From Tannerella sp. (GTDB taxonomy: Bacteria; Bacteroidota; Bacteroidia; Bacteroidales; Tannerellaceae), in assembly GCA_031276175.1 (NCBI GenBank), contig JAISNP010000109.1, positions 1-64,000 of the forward strand: a stretch of DNA of 64,000 nt, given 5' to 3'. Below, piece by piece: positions 9,736 to 19,993 of this stretch. A program made the translations under genes and the position numbers. The notes under the pieces are model-generated. The model had not been told where the DNA came from and ran no database searches. It worked only from the letters and a program-made list of their open reading frames with translations. The first letter of the stretch is position 1; each line of letters opens with the position of its first letter.

Positions 9736-12700
9736 GGGTTTCCGCCCGGCATCACCCGGCCGGCCGAGTTGTTGACCTGATAGATGTACTGCCGGCTGCC
9801 GGCATCGAACCCGCTCACGTTGTACAGGCTTTGTTTGGAAAGCGTCCGCCGCAAGCCTTTTCCCTTGTCGATGAGGTTAGCCACGTTGAAGACGTCTGCC
9901 GACAGTTCTATCCCGTGCGTACGGTAGAGGCGGAAGTTTTTCGTCACCCGCAGGTCCCACACGCCGTAGAAACCGTTCACTCCCCCGTTGCGTTCGGCTA
10001 TTTTCCCGAAGCTGCGGCGGAGGTAATCTTTAAAACCCTCGTCCGTCTCGTCGCTGCTGAGCAGACCGTTCAGCCCCTCGCGTATGTTTTGCGGGGTAGC
10101 GGGATCGTCCGGATCGAAAACGTATGCCAGGTCGTTGCCCGAAACAAAATCGCCGTTGATATTCCCGTTCACCACCGCAGAATAGCGCGTTCCGCCCGTG
10201 CCCGAAAAGCGTACTCCCGCCGTGATGCCGAAAAACGAAGGCAGGGTGCCGAACAGCACAACCTTGTGTCGATACTGCGCGTCTGAATAGCTCATGGTCT
10301 CCATCTCGCGCGGGTCGTCTTTTATCATCCGGTAGAGGGTGGCGGAGTTGGCCACGTTGCCGTTGTACGACGTATTGTCCTTCGAATCGTTCCATGTGTA
10401 GCTTGCGCTGAACTGCCCGTCGCGGAAGTAGCGCCACGTAATGTCCGCCACGGCGGTAAAGGTGTTGATACGCCCGTCGCTGTTCAGTTCGAGCACGCGC
10501 CCCGCTTTGTCCGACTTCCTGCCCGCAGTCCAGTCCGTCGTGCCCCGCTGCGTGCTGATGGTCGATGCCGGAACATACACCCCGCGTCCACCCTCGTTGT
10601 TGAGCGTAAAATACGGCTCGTCCGCCATGTTGCGATCTACATACATGTAGTTGTGTCGCGCAAGCGTAGCGTAGAATGTCACGCCGGCGCGCAGTCGGTC
10701 GGAAAAGAAGCGGTTGTACGACACGTTTGCCTTATATACGGTGGGCAGTTTCGTATCCTCGCCGTTGATGTTGAACGTAGCCACCCGCTGCAGTCCGAAG
10801 CGGTCGAACAGTTCGGCGCCGGGCGCGGTCGCCGGGTCGGCGCGGTAGCCGGCAAAGTCGGGCACGATGCCCAGTTCGCCTCCGTTCGGCGCCGAGCGGT
10901 CGAAGGCGACAACCCGCATCCCGTCGAACTCAAGGTTGTTGACCATCGCGTAGTTGTTCATGTTCGACCCGAAGATGCCTGCGCCGATACGCACCACGTC
11001 TCTCTGCCGGGCGCCCACGTCCCACGTCAGCCGGACGCGGGGCTGCAGTTGCAGCGCGCCCACGCGGTTTGTCGTCTTCAATCCCAGCTCGGAGGTGAGC
11101 AGCGCGTTGTCCGCAGGATCGGAAAAATAAGCCGTGTAGTCGGCGCGCACGCCGGCCGACAGCTCGACCTCGCGCGACAGCTTCATCTGCATCTGGGCAT
11201 AAACCGCCGCGTCGAGCACGTCCTGCTTCACCGTCGGATCCCCCGCCGGCACCTCGCGGGCATAACGGTATGGGCGGTTCTGTTCAAACGCATCCAGACC
11301 GTTGTAGTAAAAGCGACCGTTCATCTCGCTCGTAGCTTTTGAATTGAGATGGGTATACATCACGTCCGTCCCGAAAGTATAATTGATCCTCTCCGCAGAG
11401 AAATACAGATTGTCGGCAAACTGGTATACGTGGTTCACAAAAAGTTCCGGCAGATAGCGCTGCCCGCCGAGCTGGACGGCGGTCCTGTATTCCTTTCCGT
11501 CGATCACGGAAGTAATATTCTCCACTATGGCGCGCGGGATGTTGTCGGCCGGAAGCTGGCTGCCCGGCTGCCCGTGGTCTTTGGTATAAAGATGCTGAAA
11601 CTTCAACTCGTTCATCAGACTTGCGCCGAGCACGGAGCGCAGCGAAGCCATCAGGCTGTTGTCCTGACTGACGTGCGTGCCGTAAACCTCGTAGAGATTG
11701 ATGGCCGTATTGTCGCCGACACCCAGCCGGTTCTCGTCGCGGTTATAATTGTTGCGCACGGTCAGCAGTCCCGTGGCGCCGATTTGCCAGTCGAGGCGTG
11801 CAAAGATGTTGTTCGACGGCCGCGTCTTGTCGAACGACCCCGTCTGCGGCGCGCCGGATACCCCGTACTGCGCGCGGGCTATCTGAAGGAACTTATCCAG
11901 CGTTTCGCCCGAAATCATGTACCGAAGTTCGTCCTCATGGTTCCGTATGTCGGCGATATACATCGGTCGGCGGTCTGTCTGATGCTCCCATAAAACGAAA
12001 TAATGCAGCCTGTCCCTGATAATCGGCCCGCCGAGCGAAAACCCGTACTGCGTAATTGCGTAAGCATCCGAACGCCGGTTGCCCCGCGCATCGTAGCGGC
12101 TCGACAACTCGTCGGCGCGGTGATACGCAAACGCCGAGCCGGAGAGGTTGTTGGTCCCCGAACGGGTCACCGAACCCACGGCGCCACCGCCGGCGCGTCC
12201 GAGCGTCACGTCGTAATCATTCGTCACCACCTCAAACTCGCGGATAGCCTCCATCGACAGCAGGTAAGGGCCGCGGTTCGACGTGCCGCCCGACAGCGGG
12301 CCGCGCGCCGTCATCCCGTCTATCATATACGAGGTCGACGTGGCCAGCTGCCCCGCAAGGCTGCTGCCGTCGCTCAGCGGCGAAAGATCGATCAGCGACG
12401 TGAAATTCCGCCCGTTCACCGGCAACGTCCTTATATCCTTCGGCGAAACCGACGTAGCCTCGCCCAAGCGCTCTATCCCCTTGCGCAGGCTGTTGGCCTG
12501 CACCTCCACCTCGGCAATGGACGTACTCTCCTCGCGAAGCACAAAGTCGACCCGCAACAAATCGCCCTGACCCAGCGTATAACCCGTCCGCTGCTGTCCG
12601 CCGTATCCGATATACGATACGCCCACGCTGTAAGGCGAACCGAGCGGAAGACGGCGGACGGTATATTCGCCCGAAACATCGGTTGCCGTACCCGCCGTAA

Positions 12701-12914
12701 AGCCCGTCGACTCGTTCCTGATCATAATCGTCGCACCGATCACCGGCTCCCCCTCCGCATCCGTAACCCTTCCCGTAACGGATGCATTCGTAACCTGCGA
12801 ATATGCGGACACACATGCCGCACACGCCAGCGCCAACGCCGGCAATAATCGGCATAACAATCTTCCGTAACAATACTTTAGTCCGTTCATCTTTGTCATT
12901 GTTTTATAATTCAT
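9699..12914 (-). CDS. TonB-dependent receptor with N-terminal carboxypeptidase-regulatory-like domain (Oar-like)
   Basis: SVTGRVTDAEGEPVIGATIMIRNESTGFTAGTATDVSGEYTVRRLPLGSPY; plug region; C-terminal PWQIQLGLKYAF. Confidence 0.88.
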   Translation of the reverse strand: MNYKTMTKMNGLKYCYGRLLCRLLPALALACAACVSAYSQVTNASVTGRVTDAEGEPVIGATIMIRNESTGFTAGTATDVSGEYTVRRLPLGSPYSVGVSYIGYGGQQRTGYTLGQGDLLRVDFVLREESTSIAEVEVQANSLRKGIERLGEATSVSPKDIRTLPVNGRNFTSLIDLSPLSDGSSLAGQLATSTSYMIDGMTARGPLSGGTSNRGPYLLSMEAIREFEVVTNDYDVTLGRAGGGAVGSVTRSGTNNLSGSAFAYHRADELSSRYDARGNRRSDAYAITQYGFSLGGPIIRDRLHYFVLWEHQTDRRPMYIADIRNHEDELRYMISGETLDKFLQIARAQYGVSGAPQTGSFDKTRPSNNIFARLDWQIGATGLLTVRNNYNRDENRLGVGDNTAINLYEVYGTHVSQDNSLMASLRSVLGASLMNELKFQHLYTKDHGQPGSQLPADNIPRAIVENITSVIDGKEYRTAVQLGGQRYLPELFVNHVYQFADNLYFSAERINYTFGTDVMYTHLNSKATSEMNGRFYYNGLDAFEQNRPYRYAREVPAGDPTVKQDVLDAAVYAQMQMKLSREVELSAGVRADYTAYFSDPADNALLTSELGLKTTNRVGALQLQPRVRLTWDVGARQRDVVRIGAGIFGSNMNNYAMVNNLEFDGMRVVAFDRSAPNGGELGIVPDFAGYRADPATAPGAELFDRFGLQRVATFNINGEDTKLPTVYKANVSYNRFFSDRLRAGVTFYATLARHNYMYVDRNMADEPYFTLNNEGGRGVYVPASTISTQRGTTDWTAGRKSDKAGRVLELNSDGRINTFTAVADITWRYFRDGQFSASYTWNDSKDNTSYNGNVANSATLYRMIKDDPREMETMSYSDAQYRHKVVLFGTLPSFFGITAGVRFSGTGGTRYSAVVNGNINGDFVSGNDLAYVFDPDDPATPQNIREGLNGLLSSDETDEGFKDYLRRSFGKIAERNGGVNGFYGVWDLRVTKNFRLYRTHGIELSADVFNVANLIDKGKGLRRTLSKQSLYNVSGFDAGSRQYIYQVNNSAGRVMPGGNPWQIQLGLKYAF

Positions 12915-13189
12915 GACGCAAAAGTACGGGGCGGTTATTACGAAACCGTAAACTTAAGGATACGAAAAACGCACATTTCCGCTTTTGCCCTCCACCGCGC
13001 TTTCCGGGAGTTTCGGCAAAGCCGACCGGATTAATGCTTAAACCGGTTGCCGGGGTTGCATTGTGATTCACGCAAGTTCGGCGTAAGAAAAACAGGAGAA
13101 GGCAGGCATCGGAGCGACACAAAGCCGGTTATCCGCGCGACCGTTCGCTGTTGCGCAAATAAATATTGTGGATTTAATGAAGGGAATGC

Positions 13190-13219
13190 GGAGCCCCGTG
13201 AAGGAAATGCCGGGGCTCC
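13190..13219. terminator. Perfect 9-bp inverted repeat GGAGCCCCG/CGGGGCTCC, possible terminator or hairpin
   Basis: Direct reading; lies downstream of the minus-strand gene waaA. Confidence 0.45.
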
Positions 13220-13271
13220 CATCCGCGTATTCTTACGTCTAAATCACGTGAATCAGAATCAGGAGGATTTC

Positions 13272-14507
13272 CTATTCGAGCTTTAATTCGTCGATAATCT
13301 TTTCGGCGACGCCGGCGTTCCGCTCCACGTAGTTGCCGACGATTGCGCCTGCTTTCCGGCGCCGTTCGGGATGTGCGACAAAATCGTCCGTCAGTCCGGC
13401 AAAGGCCGCCTCGTCCGCCGTCGAAAAGCCGCCGCCGAGGGCAATCAGGTCTTTTGCTTCCTTGAACTTGTGATACTTCGGCCCGAACACGACGGGAATG
13501 CCGTACACCGCCGCTTCGAGCGTGTTGTGGATGCCTTTGCCGAAGCCGCCGCCTATGTAGGCCATTTGGCCGTAGCGATAGACGGACGAAAGCAGTCCGA
13601 AACTGTCGATTATCAGGCAATCCTTTCCTGCGACGGACTGCCTGTTTATTTCCGAGATACGCAGGGAGGGGCGTTGCAGCTTCGACTCGATGTCGAGCAG
13701 ACGTTCGCGATAAATCTCGTGCGGCGCGATGATGAGCTTTATCGCCGGATGGCTGTTGAAATAAGGGATAATCAGGTCTTCGTCCCGCGCCCAGGTGCTT
13801 CCCGCCACGAGCACGGGATGCTTGCCGTCGCCCGCAAACACGTCCAGCATCGGCAGGATACGCGCCTGTCGCTGCACGTCCAGCACGCGGTCGAAGCGCG
13901 TATCGCCGCAGACGCTTACGCGGGTAATGCCGTATTCGGCCAGAAGCTGCGCGGACGGCTCGTCCTGCACGAACAGGCGGTCGAAACACGACAGCGCACG
14001 CCGGTACCACCGGCCGTAGCGTCGGAAAAAAAACTGTTCCCTGCGGAAAATGGCCGAGATGACGTAGGTGGGTATCTTGCGTCGCCGGAGTTCGCTGAGG
14101 TAGTTCAGCCAGAACTCGTATTTGATGAAAATCGCCATGCAGGGATTGGCCAGGTTCAGGAACTTTTTCACCCTGTACGGCGTGTCGAAAGGCAGGTAGC
14201 AAATCACGTCCGCGCCGTCGTAGTTTTTCCGCACTTCGTATCCTGAGGGCGAAAAGAACGTCAGCAGAATCTTGTACTGCGGATACTTGCGGCGTATCAT
14301 CTCCATCACCGGGCGCCCCTGTTCGAACTCGCCCAGCGAAGCGGCGTGAAACCAGATGTAGCGCGCGCCGGCGTCTATTTTTGTGCGCAGGATGCCGTTT
14401 GTATGCCATTGCCCCAGCCGCGTCATCCGCGCCTTGCGGTTGAAGAACGAAAGCAGCGCCGTGAAAAGTGCATACGTATGCAGCGCTAAAGTATAGAGCA
14501 GTGTCAT
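13272..14507 (-). CDS. waaA: 3-deoxy-D-manno-octulosonic acid transferase
   Basis: YIWFHAASLGEFEQGRPVMEMIR, GDTRFDRV, VAGSTWARDED, YIGGGFGKGIHNTLEAAVYGIPVVFGPKYHKF. Confidence 0.92.
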   Translation of the reverse strand: MTLLYTLALHTYALFTALLSFFNRKARMTRLGQWHTNGILRTKIDAGARYIWFHAASLGEFEQGRPVMEMIRRKYPQYKILLTFFSPSGYEVRKNYDGADVICYLPFDTPYRVKKFLNLANPCMAIFIKYEFWLNYLSELRRRKIPTYVISAIFRREQFFFRRYGRWYRRALSCFDRLFVQDEPSAQLLAEYGITRVSVCGDTRFDRVLDVQRQARILPMLDVFAGDGKHPVLVAGSTWARDEDLIIPYFNSHPAIKLIIAPHEIYRERLLDIESKLQRPSLRISEINRQSVAGKDCLIIDSFGLLSSVYRYGQMAYIGGGFGKGIHNTLEAAVYGIPVVFGPKYHKFKEAKDLIALGGGFSTADEAAFAGLTDDFVAHPERRRKAGAIVGNYVERNAGVAEKIIDELKLE

Positions 14508-14510
14508 ATT

Positions 14511-16025
14511 TTATCCCAGGACGTCGATTGCCCGCCGCAGCCGCCGCAGGGTTTCTTCCTTTCCGATGGCTTCGGTGATGTGGAAAATCTGCGGACCGAT
14601 GCCTTCGCCTGCAAGCGCCAGGCGCACGGCGTTCATGATGTTTCCCAAATGATAGCCTTTACGTTCGATCCACGCCTTTACGTCGGCTTCCGTCCCTTCC
14701 GTATCGAAAGGTTCGCGCGCCTGCAACACCTCTGCCAGTTCTGCCAGTTGCGTAGCGCTGTCTGCTTTCCAGCGTTTCTGGCGCGTTTTTTCGTCGTATG
14801 TCGTCGGTGCGACAAAGAAGTAATGCGTATGCGCCCACAGTTCGGGGATAAAGCAGACCCGCTCTTTCATCATCGCCACCACCTTTTCGACGTATGCGGC
14901 GTCGGCTTCCACGCCGTGGCTTTTCAGTACGGGGGCAAACATGCGGGCTACTTCACTGTTGTCGCACTTCCGGATATACTGTTGATTGAACCATTTGCCT
15001 TTTTCGTAATCGAACTTTGCCCCGCTTTTGCTGCAATGCGACAGGTCGAAACCGTCTATCAGTTCGTCCATCGACATCAGTTCCCTGTTATCGCCCGGAT
15101 TCCATCCCAGCAGAGCAAGGAAGTTGATCACCGCTTCGGGCAGATAGCCGCTCTCGCGGTAGCCCGACGATATTTCGCCGCTTTTGGGGTCGCGCCATTC
15201 CAGCGGGAAAACGGGGAATCCCAGCCGGTCGCCGTCGCGCTTGCTCAGCTTGCCTCCGCCTTCGGGCTTGAGCAGCAGGGGCAGGTGCGCAAACGCCGGC
15301 ATCGTGTCTTCCCAGCCGAGGCAGCGGTACAGCAGCACGTGCAACGGCGCGCTCGACAGCCATTCCTCCCCGCGAATGACGTGCGTAATTCGCATCAGAT
15401 GGTCGTCTACAATATTTGCCAAATGATACGTGGGCAGATGGTCGGAAGATTTATACAGCGCCTTGTCGTCCAGGATAGACGAGTTGATGACTACTTCGCC
15501 GCGGATCAGGTCGTTCACACGAATGTCTTCGCCGGGGTTGATTTTGAGGCGGACGACATACCGCTCGCCTGCGTTCAGCAGCGTTTCGACTTCGCCGGCC
15601 GGCAGCGTCAGCGAGTTGCGCATCTTCATGCGCACGGATGCGTCGTACTGGAAATTGGGAATCTCCTTTCGCCGGGCTTCCAGTTCTTCGGGAGTGTCAA
15701 ACGCAATGTATGCCGAACCGTTGTCGAGCAACCGGTCTACGTATTGCCTGTAAATGCTTTTCCGCTCGCTCTGGCGGTAGGGGCCGCAGTTGCCGCAGTT
15801 GTCGCCGCAACCCACGCCCTCGTCGAAGGGAATACCCAGCCATTTGAACGACTCGACGATGTATTCTTCCGCCCCTTCGACAAAGCGTTGCGAATCGGTA
15901 TCTTCGATACGAAGAATCATTTCTCCGCCTTTTTGTTTTGCAAACAGATAATTGTATAATGCCGTCCGGACGCCGCCGATATGCAGCGGGCCGGTCGGAC
16001 TGGGAGCAAACCGTACTCTTACCAT
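14511..16025 (-). CDS. gltX: Glutamate-tRNA ligase
   Basis: [30 protein letters not shown] (HIGH motif), KLSKRDGD (KMSKS-like). Confidence 0.95.
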   Translation of the reverse strand: MVRVRFAPSPTGPLHIGGVRTALYNYLFAKQKGGEMILRIEDTDSQRFVEGAEEYIVESFKWLGIPFDEGVGCGDNCGNCGPYRQSERKSIYRQYVDRLLDNGSAYIAFDTPEELEARRKEIPNFQYDASVRMKMRNSLTLPAGEVETLLNAGERYVVRLKINPGEDIRVNDLIRGEVVINSSILDDKALYKSSDHLPTYHLANIVDDHLMRITHVIRGEEWLSSAPLHVLLYRCLGWEDTMPAFAHLPLLLKPEGGGKLSKRDGDRLGFPVFPLEWRDPKSGEISSGYRESGYLPEAVINFLALLGWNPGDNRELMSMDELIDGFDLSHCSKSGAKFDYEKGKWFNQQYIRKCDNSEVARMFAPVLKSHGVEADAAYVEKVVAMMKERVCFIPELWAHTHYFFVAPTTYDEKTRQKRWKADSATQLAELAEVLQAREPFDTEGTEADVKAWIERKGYHLGNIMNAVRLALAGEGIGPQIFHITEAIGKEETLRRLRRAIDVLG

Positions 16026-16161
16026 AAGTTTTATTTCAGTTATGTTTAGCATTCAAAAACAGGGACGAGTGTCTCTGTTTTTTTTAAAGACAGCAAAAAT
16101 AGCGTTTTATTTTTTCCTGCTGAATTTTTTTACGTAATTTCGCCGATAAAAACAAACAGAC

Positions 16162-18234
16162 ATGTTTTATATGAAAGCAAAAAAATCAGTCGTACAACCT
16201 GTTATCCTTTTCACCCTCGCGGCTGTCCTGATCGCCTACTTTTTCCCGCGCGAAGGCAAGTTCATTTACCAGTTCTACGAAGGCAAACCGTGGCAATACG
16301 AATTGCTGACTGCGCCTTTCGACTTCCCCGTCTATAAAACCGAAAGCGAAATCAATGCCGGCAAAGACAGCATCCGCGCACAGTTCAAGCCCTATTTCCG
16401 CATGGATATGGAGGCAAAAACGGAACGGATGGAAAGAATAGCGTCGGCAATCAGGCAATCGGCCGACCGGAACAGGCCGCAAACCCAGTGCCTGCAGTAT
16501 ATTGCACGTCAGCTTGACAAGCTTTACAATAACGGCATCCTCCCGGCGAAGGAACTCGAAAACCTGCGGCAGGCGAACCTCTCGCGCGTGTACGTGCTCC
16601 GCGATAATGTATCCGAAATCCGCAACGCAAGCAATTTCAATACGACCAAATCGGCCTACGAAGCGATTGTCCGCAACGCGCCTCCTTCGCAGGACATGCA
16701 GGTATTGAAAGATTGCAACATTGAAGATTATCTGGTCGAAAACCTGTTCTACGACAAAGAGACGTCCGGGAAGATACTGGACGAACAGTTGGAAACCCTC
16801 TCCCCCTCGTCGGGCATGATGCAGGCGGGCGAGCGCATTATCGACCGCGGCGAAGTGGTGGACAGTCATGCGTACAGGACGCTGCTTTCCCTCAAAACGG
16901 TTTACGAAACAAGGGCGGGCAGCCCCGGACAGCGTGCGCTGACATGGTTCGGGCAGTTCGTCCTGATTTTCGGCATCCTGCTTTGCAGCGGGTTTTACCT
17001 CGCATCGTTCTGCCCCGGCATCTTTTATAACCGGCGCAACCTGCTCTTCATCATACTGGGGATACTGGCCACCTGCCTGCCGGCGGAGATTTGCACCGGA
17101 TACGACTTCGTCAGCATCTACGTCCTCCCGTTTGCGATACTGCCCATCGTGGTGCGGACGTTTTTCGATTCGCATACCGCGCTGTTTACGCATCTGATTG
17201 CGGTATTGCTGTGCTCGCTGGCGGCGCCTTTCCCGCACGAATTTTTGATTTTGCAGATTATCGCGGGGATTGCCGTGATTTTCTCGCTGAAAGAGCTGAC
17301 GCAGCGCGCGCAGCTGGTGCGGTGTTCGATATTCATTTTCGCATCCTATACGCTGGCCTACCTGAGCCTCTCGCTCTATCAGGAAGGCGATTTCGGCAAG
17401 ATACGGTGGATCATGCTGCTTTTCTTCGGCATCAATTTCGTGCTGCTGATGTTTTCATACCTGCTCATTTATTTGCTGGAGAAGATTTTCGGATACGTTT
17501 CGACCATTACGCTGGTGGAGCTTTCGAATATCAACACGCCTGTGCTCGGCAAACTGTCCGAGACGTGCCCGGGCACTTTCCAGCACGTCCTGCAAGTATC
17601 CATCCTTGCTTCGGAGGCGGGCGGGCGCATCGGCGCCGATATGCAGCTTATCCGCACGGGCGCACTGTATCACGACATCGGGAAGATGAACAACCCTGCT
17701 TTCTTTACCGAAAACCAGAAAGGAGGCAATAACCCGCACAACGGGCTGCCGTTTGAAGAAAGTGCACAAATCATCATCCGCCATGTGGCCGACGGCGTGA
17801 AGATTGCCGAAAAGGCTTCCATCCCGAAGCAGATTATCGACTTTATACGCACGCATCACGGGACGGGCAAAACCAAGTATTTCTACAATTCGTACCGTAA
17901 CGCTTTCCCGGACATGCCGGTGGACGACAAACTGTTCACATACCCCGGCCCCAATCCTTTTACGAAGGAAACGGGCATACTGATGATGGCCGATTCGGTA
18001 GAAGCCGCGTCGCGAAGCCTGCAGGAATATACCGACGAGACGATCTCCGCGCTGGTCGACAAAATCGTCGACGGACAGATTGCCGACGGATTGCTGAGAG
18101 ACACGCCGCTCACGTTCAAAGATATTGAAATCATCAAATCTTCTTTCGTCGAAAAACTGAAGACGATGTACCATACGCGGATAAGCTATCCCGACGTGAA
18201 GCAGGACACGGAAATCACGACAATGAAATATTGA
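16162..18234 (+). CDS. 7TM-HD family (PgpH-like) HDIG phosphohydrolase
   Basis: TM helices then LSETCPGTFQHVLQVSILASEAGGRIGADMQLIRTGALYHDIGKM and HHGTGKTKYFY. Confidence 0.9.
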   Translation: MFYMKAKKSVVQPVILFTLAAVLIAYFFPREGKFIYQFYEGKPWQYELLTAPFDFPVYKTESEINAGKDSIRAQFKPYFRMDMEAKTERMERIASAIRQSADRNRPQTQCLQYIARQLDKLYNNGILPAKELENLRQANLSRVYVLRDNVSEIRNASNFNTTKSAYEAIVRNAPPSQDMQVLKDCNIEDYLVENLFYDKETSGKILDEQLETLSPSSGMMQAGERIIDRGEVVDSHAYRTLLSLKTVYETRAGSPGQRALTWFGQFVLIFGILLCSGFYLASFCPGIFYNRRNLLFIILGILATCLPAEICTGYDFVSIYVLPFAILPIVVRTFFDSHTALFTHLIAVLLCSLAAPFPHEFLILQIIAGIAVIFSLKELTQRAQLVRCSIFIFASYTLAYLSLSLYQEGDFGKIRWIMLLFFGINFVLLMFSYLLIYLLEKIFGYVSTITLVELSNINTPVLGKLSETCPGTFQHVLQVSILASEAGGRIGADMQLIRTGALYHDIGKMNNPAFFTENQKGGNNPHNGLPFEESAQIIIRHVADGVKIAEKASIPKQIIDFIRTHHGTGKTKYFYNSYRNAFPDMPVDDKLFTYPGPNPFTKETGILMMADSVEAASRSLQEYTDETISALVDKIVDGQIADGLLRDTPLTFKDIEIIKSSFVEKLKTMYHTRISYPDVKQDTEITTMKY

Positions 18235-18251
18235 AAACAGAGATACACGAT

Positions 18252-19007
18252 ATGAAAACGGCATTTATAACAGGTTCGACGTCGGGCATCGGGAAAGCCG
18301 TTGCCCTGCGTCTGGCGCGGGAAGGATTCGGTTTGATTGTCTGCGGAAGGCGGGCGGAACGACTGACGGAACTGAAACGCGCGATCGAAAGCGCCGCGCA
18401 CGCGAAAGTATGCACCCTTTCGTTCGACGTGCGCAGGTACGACGAAGTAGCACATGCGGTAAACAGCCTGCCCGACGAATGGAAAGCGATTGACGTATTA
18501 GTCAACAACGCAGGCCTTGCCGCCGGATTCGACCCGGTTCACCTGGGGGCGACGGACGACTGGGAGAGGATGATAGACACGAATATCAAGGGATTGCTCT
18601 ACGTCACGCGGACAGTGTCGCCCGGAATGGTTGCACGCCGCGCGGGGCATATCGTCAACATCGGCTCGATTGCCGGGCGGAGCGTTTACCCCAACGGCAA
18701 CGTATACTGCGCCACGAAACATGCCGTGGACGCGCTTAGCCGCGGGATGCGGATGGATTTGCTGCCGTATGGCATCCGCGTCACGCAGGTTTGCCCCGGC
18801 GCTGTGGAAACGGAGTTCTCGCTCGTCCGCTTCAAGGGCGACCGTCACAGGGCGGACAAGGTTTACGAAGGCTACACCCCTCTCGCGGCGGACGACGTGG
18901 CCGAAGCCGTCTGCTACGCCGTCACGCAGCCCCCGCACGTAGATATTCAGGATGTGCTCATCATGCCGACGGCACAGGCCGATGCCGGAATGTTCCATAA
19001 AAAGTGA
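18252..19007 (+). CDS. SDR family NAD(P)-dependent oxidoreductase (YdfG-like)
   Basis: TGSTSGIGKAVAL, NNAG, YCATKHAVDALSRGMR motifs; start taken at MKTAFITG. Confidence 0.9.
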   Translation: MKTAFITGSTSGIGKAVALRLAREGFGLIVCGRRAERLTELKRAIESAAHAKVCTLSFDVRRYDEVAHAVNSLPDEWKAIDVLVNNAGLAAGFDPVHLGATDDWERMIDTNIKGLLYVTRTVSPGMVARRAGHIVNIGSIAGRSVYPNGNVYCATKHAVDALSRGMRMDLLPYGIRVTQVCPGAVETEFSLVRFKGDRHRADKVYEGYTPLAADDVAEAVCYAVTQPPHVDIQDVLIMPTAQADAGMFHKK

Positions 19008-19149
19008 CCGGCGGTAAGCGGTAAATCAACCTGCGTTGGAACGAGATTTCATCCCGTCCGAACGGCAAAAACTTTTGCGGGGCGGGACTTTCGCGGACGT
19101 CCGGCGCGGAAGGCAGAAGATAAAAAAAAAACGAATATCGTACTCCACG

Positions 19150-19198
19150 CCTGATAAGCAGGAAAGGATTTATTTTTCATAGCCTTACGCTTGCGGTG
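19150..19198. repeat. Dispersed REP-like element, copy 1
   Basis: CTGATAAGCAGGAAAGGATTTATTTTTCATAGCCTTACGCTTGCGGTG resembles 27433-27480 and 58265-58321. Confidence 0.65.
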
Positions 19199-19240
19199 CG
19201 AAGCTAAAACCCACTCCGGATGCCTTAACTCGGCGCCTCT

Positions 19241-19469
19241 CGGAGTTAACTCCGAGCCGCGCAGAGTTAGCTCCGAACCGCGCGGAGTTAACTCCGAGCC
19301 ACGCAGAGTTAGCTCCGAGCCGCACGGAGTTAGCTCCGAACCCACGCGGAGTTAGCTCCGAACCACGCGGAGTTAACTCCGAGCCTCTCGGAGTTAGCTC
19401 CGAACCCGCGCGGAGTTAGCTCCGAGCCACGCGGAGTTAGCTCCGAGCCGCGCGGAGTTAACTCCGAAC
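19241..19469. repeat. Tandem array of about 11 x 21-bp units carrying CGGAGTTAACTCCG-type palindromes
   Basis: Direct reading; period 21 with occasional 1-nt insertion; flanked by 17-bp direct repeat CCGAACGGCAAAAACTT (19058-19074, 19464-19480). Confidence 0.93.
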
Positions 19470-19521
19470 GGCAAAAACTTGGTTGAGGTATCATATCCGA
19501 TATACATTAAAAAAAATACCA

Positions 19522-19529
19522 TACCTTTG
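19522..19529 (+). promoter_or_regulatory. Bacteroidetes -7 promoter element TACCTTTG upstream of poly-G ORF A
   Basis: Matches TAnnTTTG consensus, 21 nt upstream of ATG. Confidence 0.6.
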
Positions 19530-19549
19530 CCGCCAAGGCAAATCCGAAC

Positions 19550-19951
19550 ATGCTTTTCGATGCGCTTGACATATTCATCTTTATCTCCTCGACTTCGTCC
19601 TTCCCCGGACGAAACGCAGATATGACCGACCTCCATGCCGGACGCTTTGCCGTTCCGTGTCGGGGGGGGGCAAAATGCTGTATAATAGCCGGTTGTAAAA
19701 CCGCGTCGGATACTTTCGCGTTTTCCGCGGGAATATTGTTTCCCGCAACACCTTCACGGCGTACATTCGCTCCCTGCATTTTCCGTACTGCCCGAAATAC
19801 ATTTTTAAACGCCCGAACAAATCATTTTCCTCCGGGAAAAAACTTTTTTCCTTTGGGAAAAGACCTTCCTTTTTACGAAAAAGTCCACTTTTTCCTTTCC
19901 GCAAAATTGACGGCAACGGCTGAAATTAAAAGCGGAGGGAATGGAGAATAA
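19550..19951 (+). CDS. Putative phase-variable leader ORF A (G9 tract at 19662-19670, in frame)
   Basis: MLFDALDIFIFISSTSSFPGRNAD..CRGGAKCCIIAGCK..; in-frame 21-nt repeats at 19819-19902; similar to ORF B and ORF C. Confidence 0.6.
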   Translation: MLFDALDIFIFISSTSSFPGRNADMTDLHAGRFAVPCRGGAKCCIIAGCKTASDTFAFSAGILFPATPSRRTFAPCIFRTARNTFLNARTNHFPPGKNFFPLGKDLPFYEKVHFFLSAKLTATAEIKSGGNGE

Positions 19952-19993
19952 CGGGCATCGCGACAAACAGTAATATCATATTCAAATAAATAC

